From Tetramitus jugosus (Eukaryota; Heterolobosea; Eutetramitea; Acrasida; Vahlkampfiidae), in the NCBI GenBank assembly GCA_937625935.1, contig OW569351.1:124001-188000 (forward strand): 64,000 bases of DNA, given 5' to 3'. A program made the position numbers and the translations under genes. The notes below the pieces were generated by a model that searched no databases, had not been told where the DNA came from, and saw nothing but the letters and a program-made list of their open reading frames with translations. This document shows positions 17,234 through 27,793 of this stretch, one piece after another; position 1 is the first letter of the stretch; every line of letters starts with the position of its first letter.

Positions 17234-17946
17234 AATTCAATGGGAAGGAAGAGTTTTTGTTTTTTTTCGGCCTTTTTCCCCGAGTGGATTTTTCGCCGGA
17301 ATCAGAAATCTACAGTGTGTTCTGGTTTTCTCAGTCAACACCATTCTGCCAAAACTGAAAGAAACCTGATCATACTCGAGCTTGCATTTGATAAGGTTTC
17401 TGTTGGGTGGATATTATTTGTTGTAATGACAATGTCTGGCGCGTCTCTTCATTCTCCAATCTTGGTGGCTCGGTCTGGAGCCAATAAGGCAGTGTTTGCG
17501 TAGACCCGCATAAAAATATTGGCGGGATGACGTCACTTGATCGATAATTCATACATTGGAATTTCTCCTGCAGACGTCAGATATCACGTGGGGGTGACAC
17601 TGCTCTTTGTTTTACAAAGATTCAACGGGAGAAAAACTCTTACTCCGACCTTGTGAAATTTTGTTCATGTTTGGGGTTTGGTTGTGCTTGGGCACAGCAC
17701 GAGGCCTCTAGTCGTACGCACGCTTTTTCTCACTCCTGTGAAAAAGAACAACAAAGAAGGGATACACACCACTCACTCTCCACGACCAACAACAACAACA
17801 ACTTTCTCCACACACCTTCACACAACAAACAAACCAACAACAACATTTGTGTCCTTGTGTGTCTCAACAAAAATCATCAATCAACAACAACAATCACAAT
17901 AGCAACAAAATAGCTACACAACAAAGATAACAAAGATTTTTCAATC
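17234..17946. promoter_or_regulatory. Divergent promoter region of PEX11 and acetyl-CoA carboxylase
   Basis: 713 bases without a gene. It holds a cluster of recognisable motifs: TTGGCGGGA (17519-17527, E2F-like) overlapping a perfect CRE palindrome TGACGTCA (17528-17535), a second GACGTC (17573-17578) and CACGTG (17585-17590). The last ~200 bases are a CAA/ACA-rich leader for the carboxylase. Motif matches are seen; binding is inferred. Confidence 0.45.
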
Positions 17947-20900
17947 ATGACTAGCACAGATACAACTCAATTTTCATCTGTCTCTGAATATGTCAAATCA
18001 CTCAACGGTAACAGAGTCATTCAAAAGATTTTAGTGGCCAACAATGGTCTTGCTGCCGTCAAGGGCATTCGATCAATGAGAAGATGGGCAGTTGAAACAT
18101 TTGGATGCAACGTATTACAATTTGTTGTCATGGCAACACCAGAGGACATTCAAGCGAATGCAGAGTACATACGATTGGCTGATGAACTCGTTCAAGTTGC
18201 TGGAGAAGGCAACTCCAACAATTATGCAAATGTTAAGCTTATTGTAGATACCGCTGAGAGAACAGGATGTGATGCAGTGTGGCCTGGATGGGGTCACGCC
18301 TCTGAAAATCCAGAGCTACCAGAAACACTCTCAAAAACTAAGAACAAGATTGCCTTTATCGGCCCAGGTGCTGTTGCGATGGATGTGCTCGGTGACAAGA
18401 TTAGTTCTTCCATTTTGGCCGAGTCTGCCGGTGTGCCAACCATGGCATGGAGTGGATCTGGTCTGAGATGTGACGGCGTCAACATTTCTGAAGAGCTCTA
18501 CGACAGAGCATGTGTAAAGGATGAAGAAGGTGCCCTCCAATCTGCTCATCAGATTGGTTATCCTCTGATGATTAAAGCATCAGAGGGTGGTGGTGGCAAA
18601 GGTATTCGTAAGGTGTCAAATGACGCAGAGTTGAAACTAGGCTTTGCTCAAGTCAAGGCAGAAGTGCCTGGTTCCCCCATTTTCTTGATGAAATTGGCCT
18701 CTCAAAGTCGTCATTTGGAAGTTCAAGTCGTGGCTGATCATTTTGGAAATGCAGTTGCACTGTATTCAAGAGATTGCTCCGTCCAAAGAAGACATCAAAA
18801 AATTATTGAAGAAGGTCCTGTATGTGTTGCTCCAAGAGAAATTGTCGAGGAGATGGAACAAGCTGCAGTAAGACTGACAAAGAGTGTTGGTTATGCTGGT
18901 GCTGGTACCGTTGAATATCTATATGATTCTGGAAAGTATTACTTTTTGGAATTGAACCCTCGTTTGCAAGTGGAGCATTGCGTTTCCGAGTGGATTACAA
19001 ACTGTAATATTCCTGCCATTCAGCTCAATATTGCTATGGGTATTTCATTGGATAGAATTCCTGATATTAGAAGATTTTATGGACGTGATGCCGCTGGAGA
19101 TGACACTATCGATTTTGACAATTCCAAGCCAATTCCACCAAATGGACACGTGATTGCATGCCGTATTACTGCAGAAAACCCAGAAGAAGGTTTCCAACCT
19201 ACTTGTGGATCCGTTGTTGAGCTAACATTTAGAAATACGCCGAGTGTTTGGGGTTACTTCTCCATTCGCTCTCAGGGCGCGATCCATGCTTTCTCTGATT
19301 CTCAATTCGGACACATCTTTGCTCACGGACCAACACGTGAGGATGCTAGAAAGGCCATGGTTACAGCCTTGGCTGAATTACAAATTCGTGGTGATATCTG
19401 TACAACGGCTGAATATTTGCAAACACTGATACATTTGGATGACTATGTAAGAAATGATTTTACTACATCATGGTTGGATGCATTGATTGCACAGAAACTC
19501 CAGTTGGAGAAGCCGGACAAGTTTTTGACCGTCTTGTGCGGTGCTTTGCACACTCTCCAATCCATTTGCAGTGAAAACATTGAAAAATGGTTGTTGGGCA
19601 TGGAAAGAGGTCAACAACCTACTGCTGATTTGCTCCAAGTTACATTCCCAATTTCTCTAATTTATGACAATACTAAGTACAGCATGACAGGTACTATGAG
19701 CGGACACAACAAGTTTACTCTATTTATGAATGGTTCCTTCATAGAGGCCGAGATCAAGGTGCTGAGAGATGGTGGATTGCTTGTTTTGACAGAATCAGGT
19801 GAAACATATGTGACCTACGCAACAAAAGAACCAAACGGTTTGAGAGTGTCTGTCAACGGAAAGATTTGTCTGTTCTCAAAGGAGTTCGATCCATCTCAAA
19901 TCCGAACGAATGCATCAGGTAAGTTGGTGAGATACTTGGTAGAAAATGGAGCTCATGTCGCAGCCAATGCACCTATTGCAGAACTCGAGGTTATGAAGAT
20001 GATTATTACAATGTATGCACCTCTTGGTGGTAAGATTCAACTCCAATTGGTTGAAGGAACAACTATCAACCAAGGTGACATCATCGCCACAATGGATCTT
20101 GATGACAAGACTCAAGTCAAGAGAGCAGTTTTGTTTGAGGGTCAATTCCCAGAGCAAAAGGTTAAGTCTTCTCTGTTGCCTCATCAAATCCTCGATAGTG
20201 CTCTTTCCCTTTCGAGCTCAATTCTTTCCGGTTACGACTTCCCAGATAGACTCTTCGAGCAAAAGTTGACTCAGGCTCTGAACGGAATTAGACTGCTCTC
20301 AGATTCCAATGTACTTGTACACAAGTTTGTTGAGCAAATGTCTGTATTGAGAAAGGCTATTCCATCTTCCTTGTTCCGTGATGTGAATCATGTACTCGAT
20401 GAAAAGTTTTATGTTCAACAGAAGGACCCTCAAGTCATGGTTGAGCTCGAAAGACTCTTCAAAGAACAAGAGGAGTCCCTTCAAGGTGTCAAGAGGACTG
20501 AATTCAGCACAGTGATCAAGCCACTGCTTGAACTTTGTCGCCTACATGCTGCGGGACCATTGAAATATGCATCCATTGTTTTGCTAGGCCTATGTGAAGA
20601 GTATTTATCTGTCGAAAAGATATTTGACAAGGGAAGAAAGCAAGAATCTATCTGGCTTCAACTCAGAGAGAAGCACAGAGATGACTTGGCAAAGACTTAT
20701 CTTATTGGTTTGTCTCAAAGCAGAATCTTAAAGAAGAACAAGATTATCTGTGGTATTTTGGATGAAATCGAGAAGCTCGATCTAGTGAACGATTTCACCG
20801 GTCCTTTGAGTGATCTCTCTGGTTTGGTCAATAGATGCTACAGTGATGTGGTTCTCAAGGCAAAACAAATCTTGATGCGATCCAGACTTCCTTCTCTGCA

Positions 20901-23900
20901 AAAGATGACTCGAGAAATGGAAACAGTTTTCCTTAACACTGTTGAGTTGTCTGATGCCAGACAACGTACTGAAGCTTTAAGAGAAGTCATCAGTCGCTCC
21001 AATTACAGTTTTGATGTCTTGTTGCAATTCTTCTCCCATCAAGATGAGAGAGTTAGAAATTTGGCAGTTGAGGTGTACATTCGTAAGGCATATTGTACCT
21101 TTGATGTCCACATCCTTGATATCTCCAATAGGGATTCAATCAAGACTGTTCAATTTAGATTCTTGGGTAATGAAACTGGTCAATCATCCCCTACTTTGAG
21201 TAAGAGTGATGGTATTGTTGGATCTATCTCATTCGATAATTTGACAACAATGGCCACCGAATCTGAGGATAATGTTGGTTTTGGTGTGATGAGCATTTTC
21301 AATTCTATTGAAGATGTAAAGAACAATCTTGAATCGGCAATTAAGACCTTTGCAGACAATGATGACACCGATCATACCAATATTTTGACCATCTTCTTGA
21401 ACTGGGTTGGCCAAGACAAGCCAAATGATCAGGAGTTGATGAAGGAGTTGGGAGCTATTTTGAAGAGTAGAAGTTCTCTCTTGCACAAGTATGATGTCAA
21501 GCGTGTTACCTTCGTTATCGACATGAATGCACAAATTCCGTTCTACTTTACATTCAGACAAAGATTTGACTATGATGAGGATCCAATGTACAGACACATT
21601 GAGCCTACTCTAGCATTCCAGTTGTTCCTTAGAAAGATGAGTAACTACGATATTCAACCTGTCCCATACAAGGATCCAGCTGTTCACGTCTACTTTGGCT
21701 CAAAGAAGAAGAAGCTTGGCATGAGCAGAACTGATTTCCTGAACAAAAGATTCTTTGTCAGAACTCTTGTCTTGTCAGGTGACATCTTCACTCAAGAAAA
21801 TCCTGAGGAATTCCAAGTTTCTGAAGCTGAGAGATATTTGGTCGCCTCTTTGAATGCTCTTGAACTTGCTATGGCTGACAGCAGATACCCAAGTACCTTT
21901 GCTAATCACATCTTTGTGAATGTCTTGCCAGAAATTATTGGCAGAGCAGACATGGTCAGTGAAATCATCAACAGATTCCAAAACAACTATGCTCACAGAC
22001 TCTGGAACCTAAGAGTCACCGAGGTTGAAGTGAAGTTGAATGTGAGAACATCCCCAATGTCCACCGTCACACCACTAAGATTTGTGGCAACCAACAAGAC
22101 TGGTTATAACTTGATTGTTGACATTTATCAGGAAGTGAAGGACCCTGTGAGTGGAAAGCAAAAGTATGCTGCATTCTATGGTAAGCAAGATACATTGCAC
22201 GGACAAGATGTGAACACTCCTCACGCACTCTTGCAAGGCGAGCACATTAAGAGAAGGATTGCGCATAACAATGATACTTCTTATGTGTACGACTATCCTT
22301 ATCTTTTCGAAAGAGGATTGAAGCAAGTCTGGAGAACATACTCTGAAGAGCGCAATCTCAATGCAAGAGTAACAACACCAAAGAACTTCTTCACTGCCAC
22401 AGAGTTGGTTCTTGATGCGAATGGAGAACTAGTTCCTTCTCAAAACTCTGTTGTTGGTGACAACAAGGTTGGTATGATTGCATGGAGAATGACAATGAAG
22501 ACTCCTGAATTCCCTGAAGGAAGAGATGTGATTGTCATTGCTAACGATATTACATTCCAAAGTGGATCTTTCGGTCCTTTGGAAGATGATGTTTTCCAAA
22601 AGGCTTCCGAACTCTCCAGAAGAGAGAAGTTACCAAGACTCTACATTGCTGCCAACTCTGGCGCAAGAATCGGACTCGCACAGGAAGTTCAATCCCTATT
22701 CAAGGTTGAATGGAATGATGCCGATGAGCCAAGCAAGGGCTTCAAGTATCTGTACTTGTCTGAAAGGGATTACCATGAACTTTCTTCAACTAATTCAGTT
22801 AACGCTGTTCTTATTGAGGAGAGTGGAGAGAAGAGATACAAGATCATTGATATTATTGGTAAGGACAATGGTATCGGTGTTGAAAATCTCAGAGGTTCTG
22901 GTATGATTGCTGGAGAAACTTCAAGAGCATATGAGGAAGTGTTCACTTTGAACTATGTTGCTGCCAGAAGTGTTGGTATTGGTGCATACTTGAACAGACT
23001 CGGTCAAAGAGTTATTCAAAACAGAAAGGCGCCAATTCTTCTGACAGGAGCATCTGCACTGAATAAGGTGCTGTCTAAGGAGGTATACTCATCCAATTTA
23101 CAATTGGGAGGTACTCAAATCATGCATCCTAATGGTGTTACTCACTTGGTATGCAATGACGACATGAAGGCCATTCACAAGATCATTCAATGGATCAGTT
23201 TCGTTCCAAAGTATGCTGGTGGTCCTCTCCCAATTTTATCCTCCACAATTGATCCAGTCGAGAGACAAATAGAGTGTGTTCCAAAGCCTGATGCTCCTGC
23301 TGAGATTAGATCTATGCTCGCCGGTGAATACATTGAAGATGCCTCAGGTGCAAAGGTGTGGCGTGCTGGTTTGCTCGATAAGGATTCATTCTTTGAAACT
23401 CTCTCTGGTTGGGCCAAGAATACAGTTGTTGGTCGCGGAAGACTCGGCGGTATTCCATTGGGTATTATTGCTGTCGATACCAAGATTGTTGAGCAAGTGA
23501 TTCCTGCAGATCCAGCTGACTCATCTTCTCGAGAAAGAGTCATTCACAAGGCTGGTCAGGTGTGGTTCCCTGATTCAGCATACAAGACCGCACAAGCCAT
23601 TAGAGATTTCAACTATGGAGAGGAACTTCCATTGATGATTTTCGCAAATTGGAGAGGATTCTCTGGTGGTCAAAGAGATATGTTTGATGAAATTTTGAAG
23701 TTTGGTTCCTTCATTGTGGATGCTCTCAAGGATTACAAGCAGCCAGTGTTCGTGTACATTGTACCAAATGGTGAACTCAGAGGAGGTGCATGGGTTGTTG
23801 TCGATCCAATGATCAATCCTGATGTGATGGAAATGTATGCTGATGAGCAATGCAGAGGTGGTGTCTTGGAGCCAACTGGTATTGTCGAAATTAAGTACAG

Positions 23901-24546
23901 AAAGCAAGATATCATCGATACTATTCGTCGTTTGGACAAGAAGTATATCTCACTCTCGCGAGAGCTTGGTAGATCCGATATCAACGACGAACAAAAGCAA
24001 GAAATTACTCGCCAAATGGCAGAGAGAGAGCGTCAATTGCTCCCAATTTATACTCATGTTGCCATTCAATTCGCTGATCTGCATGATACACCTGGAAGAA
24101 TGAAGGCTAAGGGTGTTATCTCAGATACTGTCTCATGGCCAAGTGCCAGAAGCTTCTTCTTCTGGAGATTGAAGCGTAAGTTGGCTGAATTCGCCTTGTA
24201 CGATGAAATTTCTGTTGCCCAGAAAGGTATTAAGAAGGATGACAAGGTTGCTCTGTTGAAGAACTGGATCAGACAATCCCAGGTTGATGTCTCTGATGAC
24301 ATGTTGAGCAAGATTTGGTCAGATGATTCCCGTGTGGTAACATGGTTGGAACAACATAGACATGAAATTGAGCAATATCACTTAAAATCGTTGCGCCAGC
24401 AACAAATCATGAAGGACATTACCGCAATCTGCAACGATGATCCTGAGACAGCAATCGATTCTCTGTTGAACTTCATGAAGAGTGCTGATCCAACTTTAAG
24501 AATTGCCCTTCAAAAGAAGATACAAAACGGACTTTTCTTTGTGTGA
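17947..24546 (+). CDS. ACC1: Multidomain acetyl-CoA carboxylase
   Basis: 2199 residues in one exon, close to yeast and animal cytosolic ACC (2200-2350). Domains in order: biotin carboxylase (about 20-500; SEGGGGKGIRKV ATP loop, FLELNPRLQVEHCVSEW), biotin carboxyl carrier with ELEVMKM (biotinyl Lys684), the long central regulatory region (about 750-1450), and the carboxyltransferase halves (about 1480-2100; SGARIGLAQEV, LGGTQIMHPNGV, GFSGGQRDMFDEILKFG, ELRGGAWVVVDP). It makes malonyl-CoA for fatty-acid synthesis and elongation. No transit peptide is visible, so it is presumably cytosolic. Nothing is missing. Confidence 0.97.
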   Translation: MTSTDTTQFSSVSEYVKSLNGNRVIQKILVANNGLAAVKGIRSMRRWAVETFGCNVLQFVVMATPEDIQANAEYIRLADELVQVAGEGNSNNYANVKLIVDTAERTGCDAVWPGWGHASENPELPETLSKTKNKIAFIGPGAVAMDVLGDKISSSILAESAGVPTMAWSGSGLRCDGVNISEELYDRACVKDEEGALQSAHQIGYPLMIKASEGGGGKGIRKVSNDAELKLGFAQVKAEVPGSPIFLMKLASQSRHLEVQVVADHFGNAVALYSRDCSVQRRHQKIIEEGPVCVAPREIVEEMEQAAVRLTKSVGYAGAGTVEYLYDSGKYYFLELNPRLQVEHCVSEWITNCNIPAIQLNIAMGISLDRIPDIRRFYGRDAAGDDTIDFDNSKPIPPNGHVIACRITAENPEEGFQPTCGSVVELTFRNTPSVWGYFSIRSQGAIHAFSDSQFGHIFAHGPTREDARKAMVTALAELQIRGDICTTAEYLQTLIHLDDYVRNDFTTSWLDALIAQKLQLEKPDKFLTVLCGALHTLQSICSENIEKWLLGMERGQQPTADLLQVTFPISLIYDNTKYSMTGTMSGHNKFTLFMNGSFIEAEIKVLRDGGLLVLTESGETYVTYATKEPNGLRVSVNGKICLFSKEFDPSQIRTNASGKLVRYLVENGAHVAANAPIAELEVMKMIITMYAPLGGKIQLQLVEGTTINQGDIIATMDLDDKTQVKRAVLFEGQFPEQKVKSSLLPHQILDSALSLSSSILSGYDFPDRLFEQKLTQALNGIRLLSDSNVLVHKFVEQMSVLRKAIPSSLFRDVNHVLDEKFYVQQKDPQVMVELERLFKEQEESLQGVKRTEFSTVIKPLLELCRLHAAGPLKYASIVLLGLCEEYLSVEKIFDKGRKQESIWLQLREKHRDDLAKTYLIGLSQSRILKKNKIICGILDEIEKLDLVNDFTGPLSDLSGLVNRCYSDVVLKAKQILMRSRLPSLQKMTREMETVFLNTVELSDARQRTEALREVISRSNYSFDVLLQFFSHQDERVRNLAVEVYIRKAYCTFDVHILDISNRDSIKTVQFRFLGNETGQSSPTLSKSDGIVGSISFDNLTTMATESEDNVGFGVMSIFNSIEDVKNNLESAIKTFADNDDTDHTNILTIFLNWVGQDKPNDQELMKELGAILKSRSSLLHKYDVKRVTFVIDMNAQIPFYFTFRQRFDYDEDPMYRHIEPTLAFQLFLRKMSNYDIQPVPYKDPAVHVYFGSKKKKLGMSRTDFLNKRFFVRTLVLSGDIFTQENPEEFQVSEAERYLVASLNALELAMADSRYPSTFANHIFVNVLPEIIGRADMVSEIINRFQNNYAHRLWNLRVTEVEVKLNVRTSPMSTVTPLRFVATNKTGYNLIVDIYQEVKDPVSGKQKYAAFYGKQDTLHGQDVNTPHALLQGEHIKRRIAHNNDTSYVYDYPYLFERGLKQVWRTYSEERNLNARVTTPKNFFTATELVLDANGELVPSQNSVVGDNKVGMIAWRMTMKTPEFPEGRDVIVIANDITFQSGSFGPLEDDVFQKASELSRREKLPRLYIAANSGARIGLAQEVQSLFKVEWNDADEPSKGFKYLYLSERDYHELSSTNSVNAVLIEESGEKRYKIIDIIGKDNGIGVENLRGSGMIAGETSRAYEEVFTLNYVAARSVGIGAYLNRLGQRVIQNRKAPILLTGASALNKVLSKEVYSSNLQLGGTQIMHPNGVTHLVCNDDMKAIHKIIQWISFVPKYAGGPLPILSSTIDPVERQIECVPKPDAPAEIRSMLAGEYIEDASGAKVWRAGLLDKDSFFETLSGWAKNTVVGRGRLGGIPLGIIAVDTKIVEQVIPADPADSSSRERVIHKAGQVWFPDSAYKTAQAIRDFNYGEELPLMIFANWRGFSGGQRDMFDEILKFGSFIVDALKDYKQPVFVYIVPNGELRGGAWVVVDPMINPDVMEMYADEQCRGGVLEPTGIVEIKYRKQDIIDTIRRLDKKYISLSRELGRSDINDEQKQEITRQMAERERQLLPIYTHVAIQFADLHDTPGRMKAKGVISDTVSWPSARSFFFWRLKRKLAEFALYDEISVAQKGIKKDDKVALLKNWIRQSQVDVSDDMLSKIWSDDSRVVTWLEQHRHEIEQYHLKSLRQQQIMKDITAICNDDPETAIDSLLNFMKSADPTLRIALQKKIQNGLFFV

Positions 24547-25191
24547 AGACAATAAATACAACCCATTCATCATGAAAATTGAACTGTTGCAAAATCGAAA
24601 ACCCAACAGTGTGTGAAATGTTTCTGTTTTCGGCTATTTTTTTTCCATACAACGTGGGTTGCCTCTTTATTCATTTCACTTTGTTTCTGGGAGTGATGCA
24701 GCTCTGCACCGGCACGTGATTCCAGCTGTCTAATCACACTAAACTTACACCTCATAAATGAAAAATCAGGGACACCTCCCAAACACTCCTTTTGAATCCA
24801 CCACATCTTCTCCCAATTGAATCTCTGTACTGTCTGGTGAATACATTCCAGAGCTGTTTTTTACGTAACTTCAAAGTTATCCCCGTACATTAGTACTGGC
24901 GGAGCTGCGACCCTGTTCTCGTGCTTTTCATTGCACTGAAGCATTTCTGTGGAAGAGGATGCTCCTGTAACGCAATGCGCTGATTCCGAAGTTGCCGTGA
25001 ACTTTAACTTGCTCCCTGTGCTTAATCCACTTACCTTCTCTTGTCAGCTGTTTCCTCAGGCTGATACCCATCTCGAAGAACTTCTTGGTCCAAGTTTTCG
25101 GCGAATTTTTTTTTTCCATACAACATTTGTTGCCCCTTTATTCAAAACACTACAGTGAGACGTGTTGTCGCTCAGAACCGCAGGTTCTGAG
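24547..25191. other. Gene-poor stretch with LINE 3' tails
   Basis: Holds the carboxylase 3' end (AATAAA near 24550) and two copies of a ~48-base retrotransposon tail (24627-24673 and 25095-25143). A minus-strand open frame without domain (24928-25119) lies between them and may be body sequence of a second truncated copy. A perfect 9-bp hairpin, CTCAGAACC/GGTTCTGAG (25171-25191), abuts the stop of the reverse-transcriptase remnant. Confidence 0.5.
24627..24680 (-). mobile_element. LINE 3' tail, copy 1 (5'-truncated)
   Basis: Read on the minus strand: TGAATAAAGAGGCAACC, then GTTGTATGG and A8. This is the same polyadenylation signal, spacing and A-tail as the copy at 25095-25143. Two tails in the same orientation about 470 bases apart imply two insertions or a tandem arrangement. 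Confidence 0.55.
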
Positions 25192-26062
25192 CTATTGTTC
25201 ACATCTCTTCTCTACTGAGTCTCTCCAGACTTTATGTAACCGTTTGATGCAAGACCTCTTCATCGCATTCACCAGCCTTTTAACTTTTGTTTCCCTCTTC
25301 TTGCGACCGTGCACAACCAGCTCCTTCATCAACACATCCTTCTGATCATCCTCTTTTCCCATTAGCCCTGCTAAGATTTCTACAGTGGAACGACTTGGGC
25401 TTAGTGGTACCAATCTCCCGTCATCGTAAACCACATTATCGAACCATATCTTTAACTTGGCTGGTCTCATAAACTCCAACTTGTCCAATTTGGCCTTGAA
25501 TTCCTCAACCAGTTCCTTTCTTGCCCTTTTGGCTTCATCACATTCCACAAGTAAGTGGGTGATGGTCTCTGGTGCGCTCGCGCAGTGAGCACACATGACC
25601 TCCATCGACGGCTCATACAAGTCACGCAGTACGGTCTTTGTGTGGAGCGTACCACTTCTGACTTGGTGGTAGAACCACAGCTCATTTCTTTCTAGACCGA
25701 ACGGACATTTAAGGAATTCATTCCACTCATTATCCTTCTGTAATTCAGCCTCTAACACCCATTCAGCCTCAGATTCAATCGATTTTGTCCTCATCTGCAT
25801 GAAATGTTCCACTAGACCTTCTCTGACATTTGTGTTACTCAACGATTTATCACCTATCAACACTTCCAGAGTGTCATTCGGTGTACGCTGATCCTTCCAT
25901 CTCTTTTTGCACGGTCTGCCGAGAATTTCCAGGTAAGTCCTTATCCTTGAGTATCTTGATAGGCCTATGCCCTTCAACTTGAATTTCCTCTTTGCTTCTT
26001 CCAACGGCATCACCATTATCCCATCCTCATGAAGAGTTGGGAAGTTATCGGCGAAATAGTGC
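25095..26062 (-). mobile_element. 5'-truncated non-LTR (LINE) retrotransposon
   Basis: A minus-strand unit: a reverse-transcriptase C-terminal remnant (open from a TAG near 26062 to 25192), the 25171-25191 hairpin, GAATAAAGGGGCAAC (signal near 25137-25142) and a poly-A run at 25106-25115. This is the expected 3' architecture of a target-primed retrotransposon. Its truncated 5' edge is within ~20 bases of the start of the 5S rRNA gene at 26080. Confidence 0.65.
25192..26016 (-). pseudogene. Reverse transcriptase remnant with RVT zinc-binding motif
   Basis: 274 residues, open upstream of the ATG to about 26062. Near residue 140 is MCAHCASAPETITHLLVECD, the C..C....ET..HLL..C pattern of the zinc-binding region found after the RT domain in many LINEs. 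The preceding FLKCPFGLERNELWFYHQVRSG fits the same region (W..H..RSGTL). The palm domain with YxDD is missing, so this is the 3' part of a larger ORF lost by 5' truncation. It is not expected to be active. Confidence 0.75.
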
Positions 26063-26079
26063 TAAAACACCTTATCAAT

Positions 26080-26199
26080 GTCTACGTTCATACAATGGTG
26101 GAACCACCTCTTCCCATTTCGAATAGAGAAGTTAAGCACCATCTGGCTGAGTTAGTATTGAGATAGGAGACTACTCGAGAACCCTCAGTAATGTAGGCT
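26080..26199 (+). rRNA. 5S ribosomal RNA
   Basis: About 120 bases that fold as 5S. The 5' GTCTAC pairs with 3' GTAGGC (26193-26198). The internal promoter is present, with AGAAGTTAAGCACC (box A) and GATAGGAGACTAC (box C). Terminal T5 at 26199-26203 is a Pol III terminator. It is a single copy here, flanked by LINE remnants on the left and the RCC1 gene on the right. Divergent positions relative to textbook 5S are expected for this lineage. Confidence 0.88.
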
Positions 26200-26338
26200 T
26201 TTTACCTTTTGTGGATTGAACTAGAATTCTGGTTGTATTGTGCATCGGCGAGCTCATGCTTTGTTCGCAGCATTATGGCTCAAAGACTCGAGGTTTTTTT
26301 GTCGCCCATTTATAAAGTCAAACAAAAAAAGAACAAGC

Positions 26339-27758
26339 ATGATCCGGTCGTCTTCTGAACAACACCAAGTACCGCCCAAAATTGAAAGACTGTCCAATGT
26401 ATATGGTACTGGAACTTTGGATCACTATCAAACTGGATATAACCACCCGTACTATGCACAACAACGGTTGGGCAATTCAGCTGACAAGGATCAAACAACA
26501 TCGAGGAATGTTGCCAAGGAGTTTGTCCAGGTGGTTCAGTATGGCTCGGTTGGGCAAGAGTTTGCATCAGACGAAGAAATTTTGGCACTGAATGAACATG
26601 TGGTTCAAGTGTCGTGCGGTCTTCGTCATTCATTGTTCGTGACCAATCATCGACGAGTGTTTTGTTGTGGTGACAACAAGGGAGGAGCATGTGGTTTGTC
26701 AGTGTTGAAGATTGTGGAACAAATGACGTTGATACCAGAGTTGACTCATTGTAATATTGTGGAGACAAAGTGTGGAAGTAGTTTTTCGTTTTTCATTAGT
26801 GAAGGATATCAGTGCGTGTATGTAACTGGGAACAACTCTTATGGTGAGTGTGGATTTACGAGCACAGCAGTATCACCATTGATGAAGATGGAGAATGTTG
26901 ATGGGAAAAAGTTAAAGTTTGTCGAACCTGGTTCCTATCACACGGTATTTGTGACAGTCGATAATTGCGTTTACACTTCCGGGTTTTGTGGGTTTGGTTC
27001 CCTGGGTCAAGGCTATTCCGAGGGACAAAGTTTAATACCTGCCAAGGTGGATCACCCTGATCTTGGGAGTGGATCAGCGGTGATCAAGAGAGTAGCATGT
27101 GGTCAATGGCATTCCATTGTGATCACAGAGGAAGGATCAGTCTACTCTTGGGGGTATAATTTCCAAAACCAATGCGGTTTAAAAACTTCTTCATCTGACA
27201 TATTGAGTCCTGTGTTGGTCACAGGAGTTCTTTCATTGAAGAAAATTGTAGATGCAAGGTGTGGAGAAGCCTTTACCGTGTTTCGAACGGAATCAAACGA
27301 GTTCTATTGCTATGGAGAAGTTGATAACGATGCATACCTGTTGTCCACTCAAGTTCCTTTGTCAATGGGAACGGTGATTGACTATAGTTGTGGCAAAAAC
27401 TTTACTCTGTTTACGACAGAGGAGGGAAGGGCTTATGCATTGGGTGATCGAAAGTATGTTCTCTGTTCCATCGTTATTTTCTACTTTTTCTATAATCTCA
27501 CACTGCTTCTTGCTTAACACAATAAGAGGGATTTGCGTACCTTTCATTTCTATTCATGAACATGCATCTCATGATGGCTTATTGGTGGCTGAAGTTCAAT
27601 TGCCATGCACTTTTCACAATCAACTTCATGTTGCCTGTGCGAAAATCGGATCTCATGCATTCTTGTACAACCTAGCCAAGCGTAACTTTACATTTCCAAA
27701 CAACCTATTTGCTTCTCAACGAAAGGGTCAACTGTGTGATATCATTATTGTGAGTTAG
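26339..27758 (+). CDS. RCC1-repeat protein ending at the first strand of a BTB domain (two exons)
   Basis: join(26339..27453, 27527..27758), 448 residues. The 73-nt intron begins GTATGT and ends AATAAG; phases agree (AA|A). The protein has RCC1 propeller repeats: VQVSCGLRHSLFVTN, CGDNKGGACG, VTGNNSYGECG, VACGQWHSIVITEEGSVYSW, YSCGKNFTLFTTEEGRAYAL. The tail reads FPNNLFASQRKGQLCDIIIV, the standard lead-in to a BTB domain in RCC1-BTB proteins, then AGT and a stop. The bases at 27750 are GTGAGT, a good splice donor, so the annotated end may really be an exon end with the BTB part lost or displaced. RCC1-BTB proteins act as Cullin-3 adaptors. Confidence 0.85.
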
Positions 27759-27793
27759 TTAAATACAATCCGTTTATTGTGCATGCAGTTCAA

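Noticed and set aside
24928-25119. 63-codon minus-strand frame between the LINE tails
   Set aside because: No recognisable domain; probably noise or a scrap of a truncated LINE copy.
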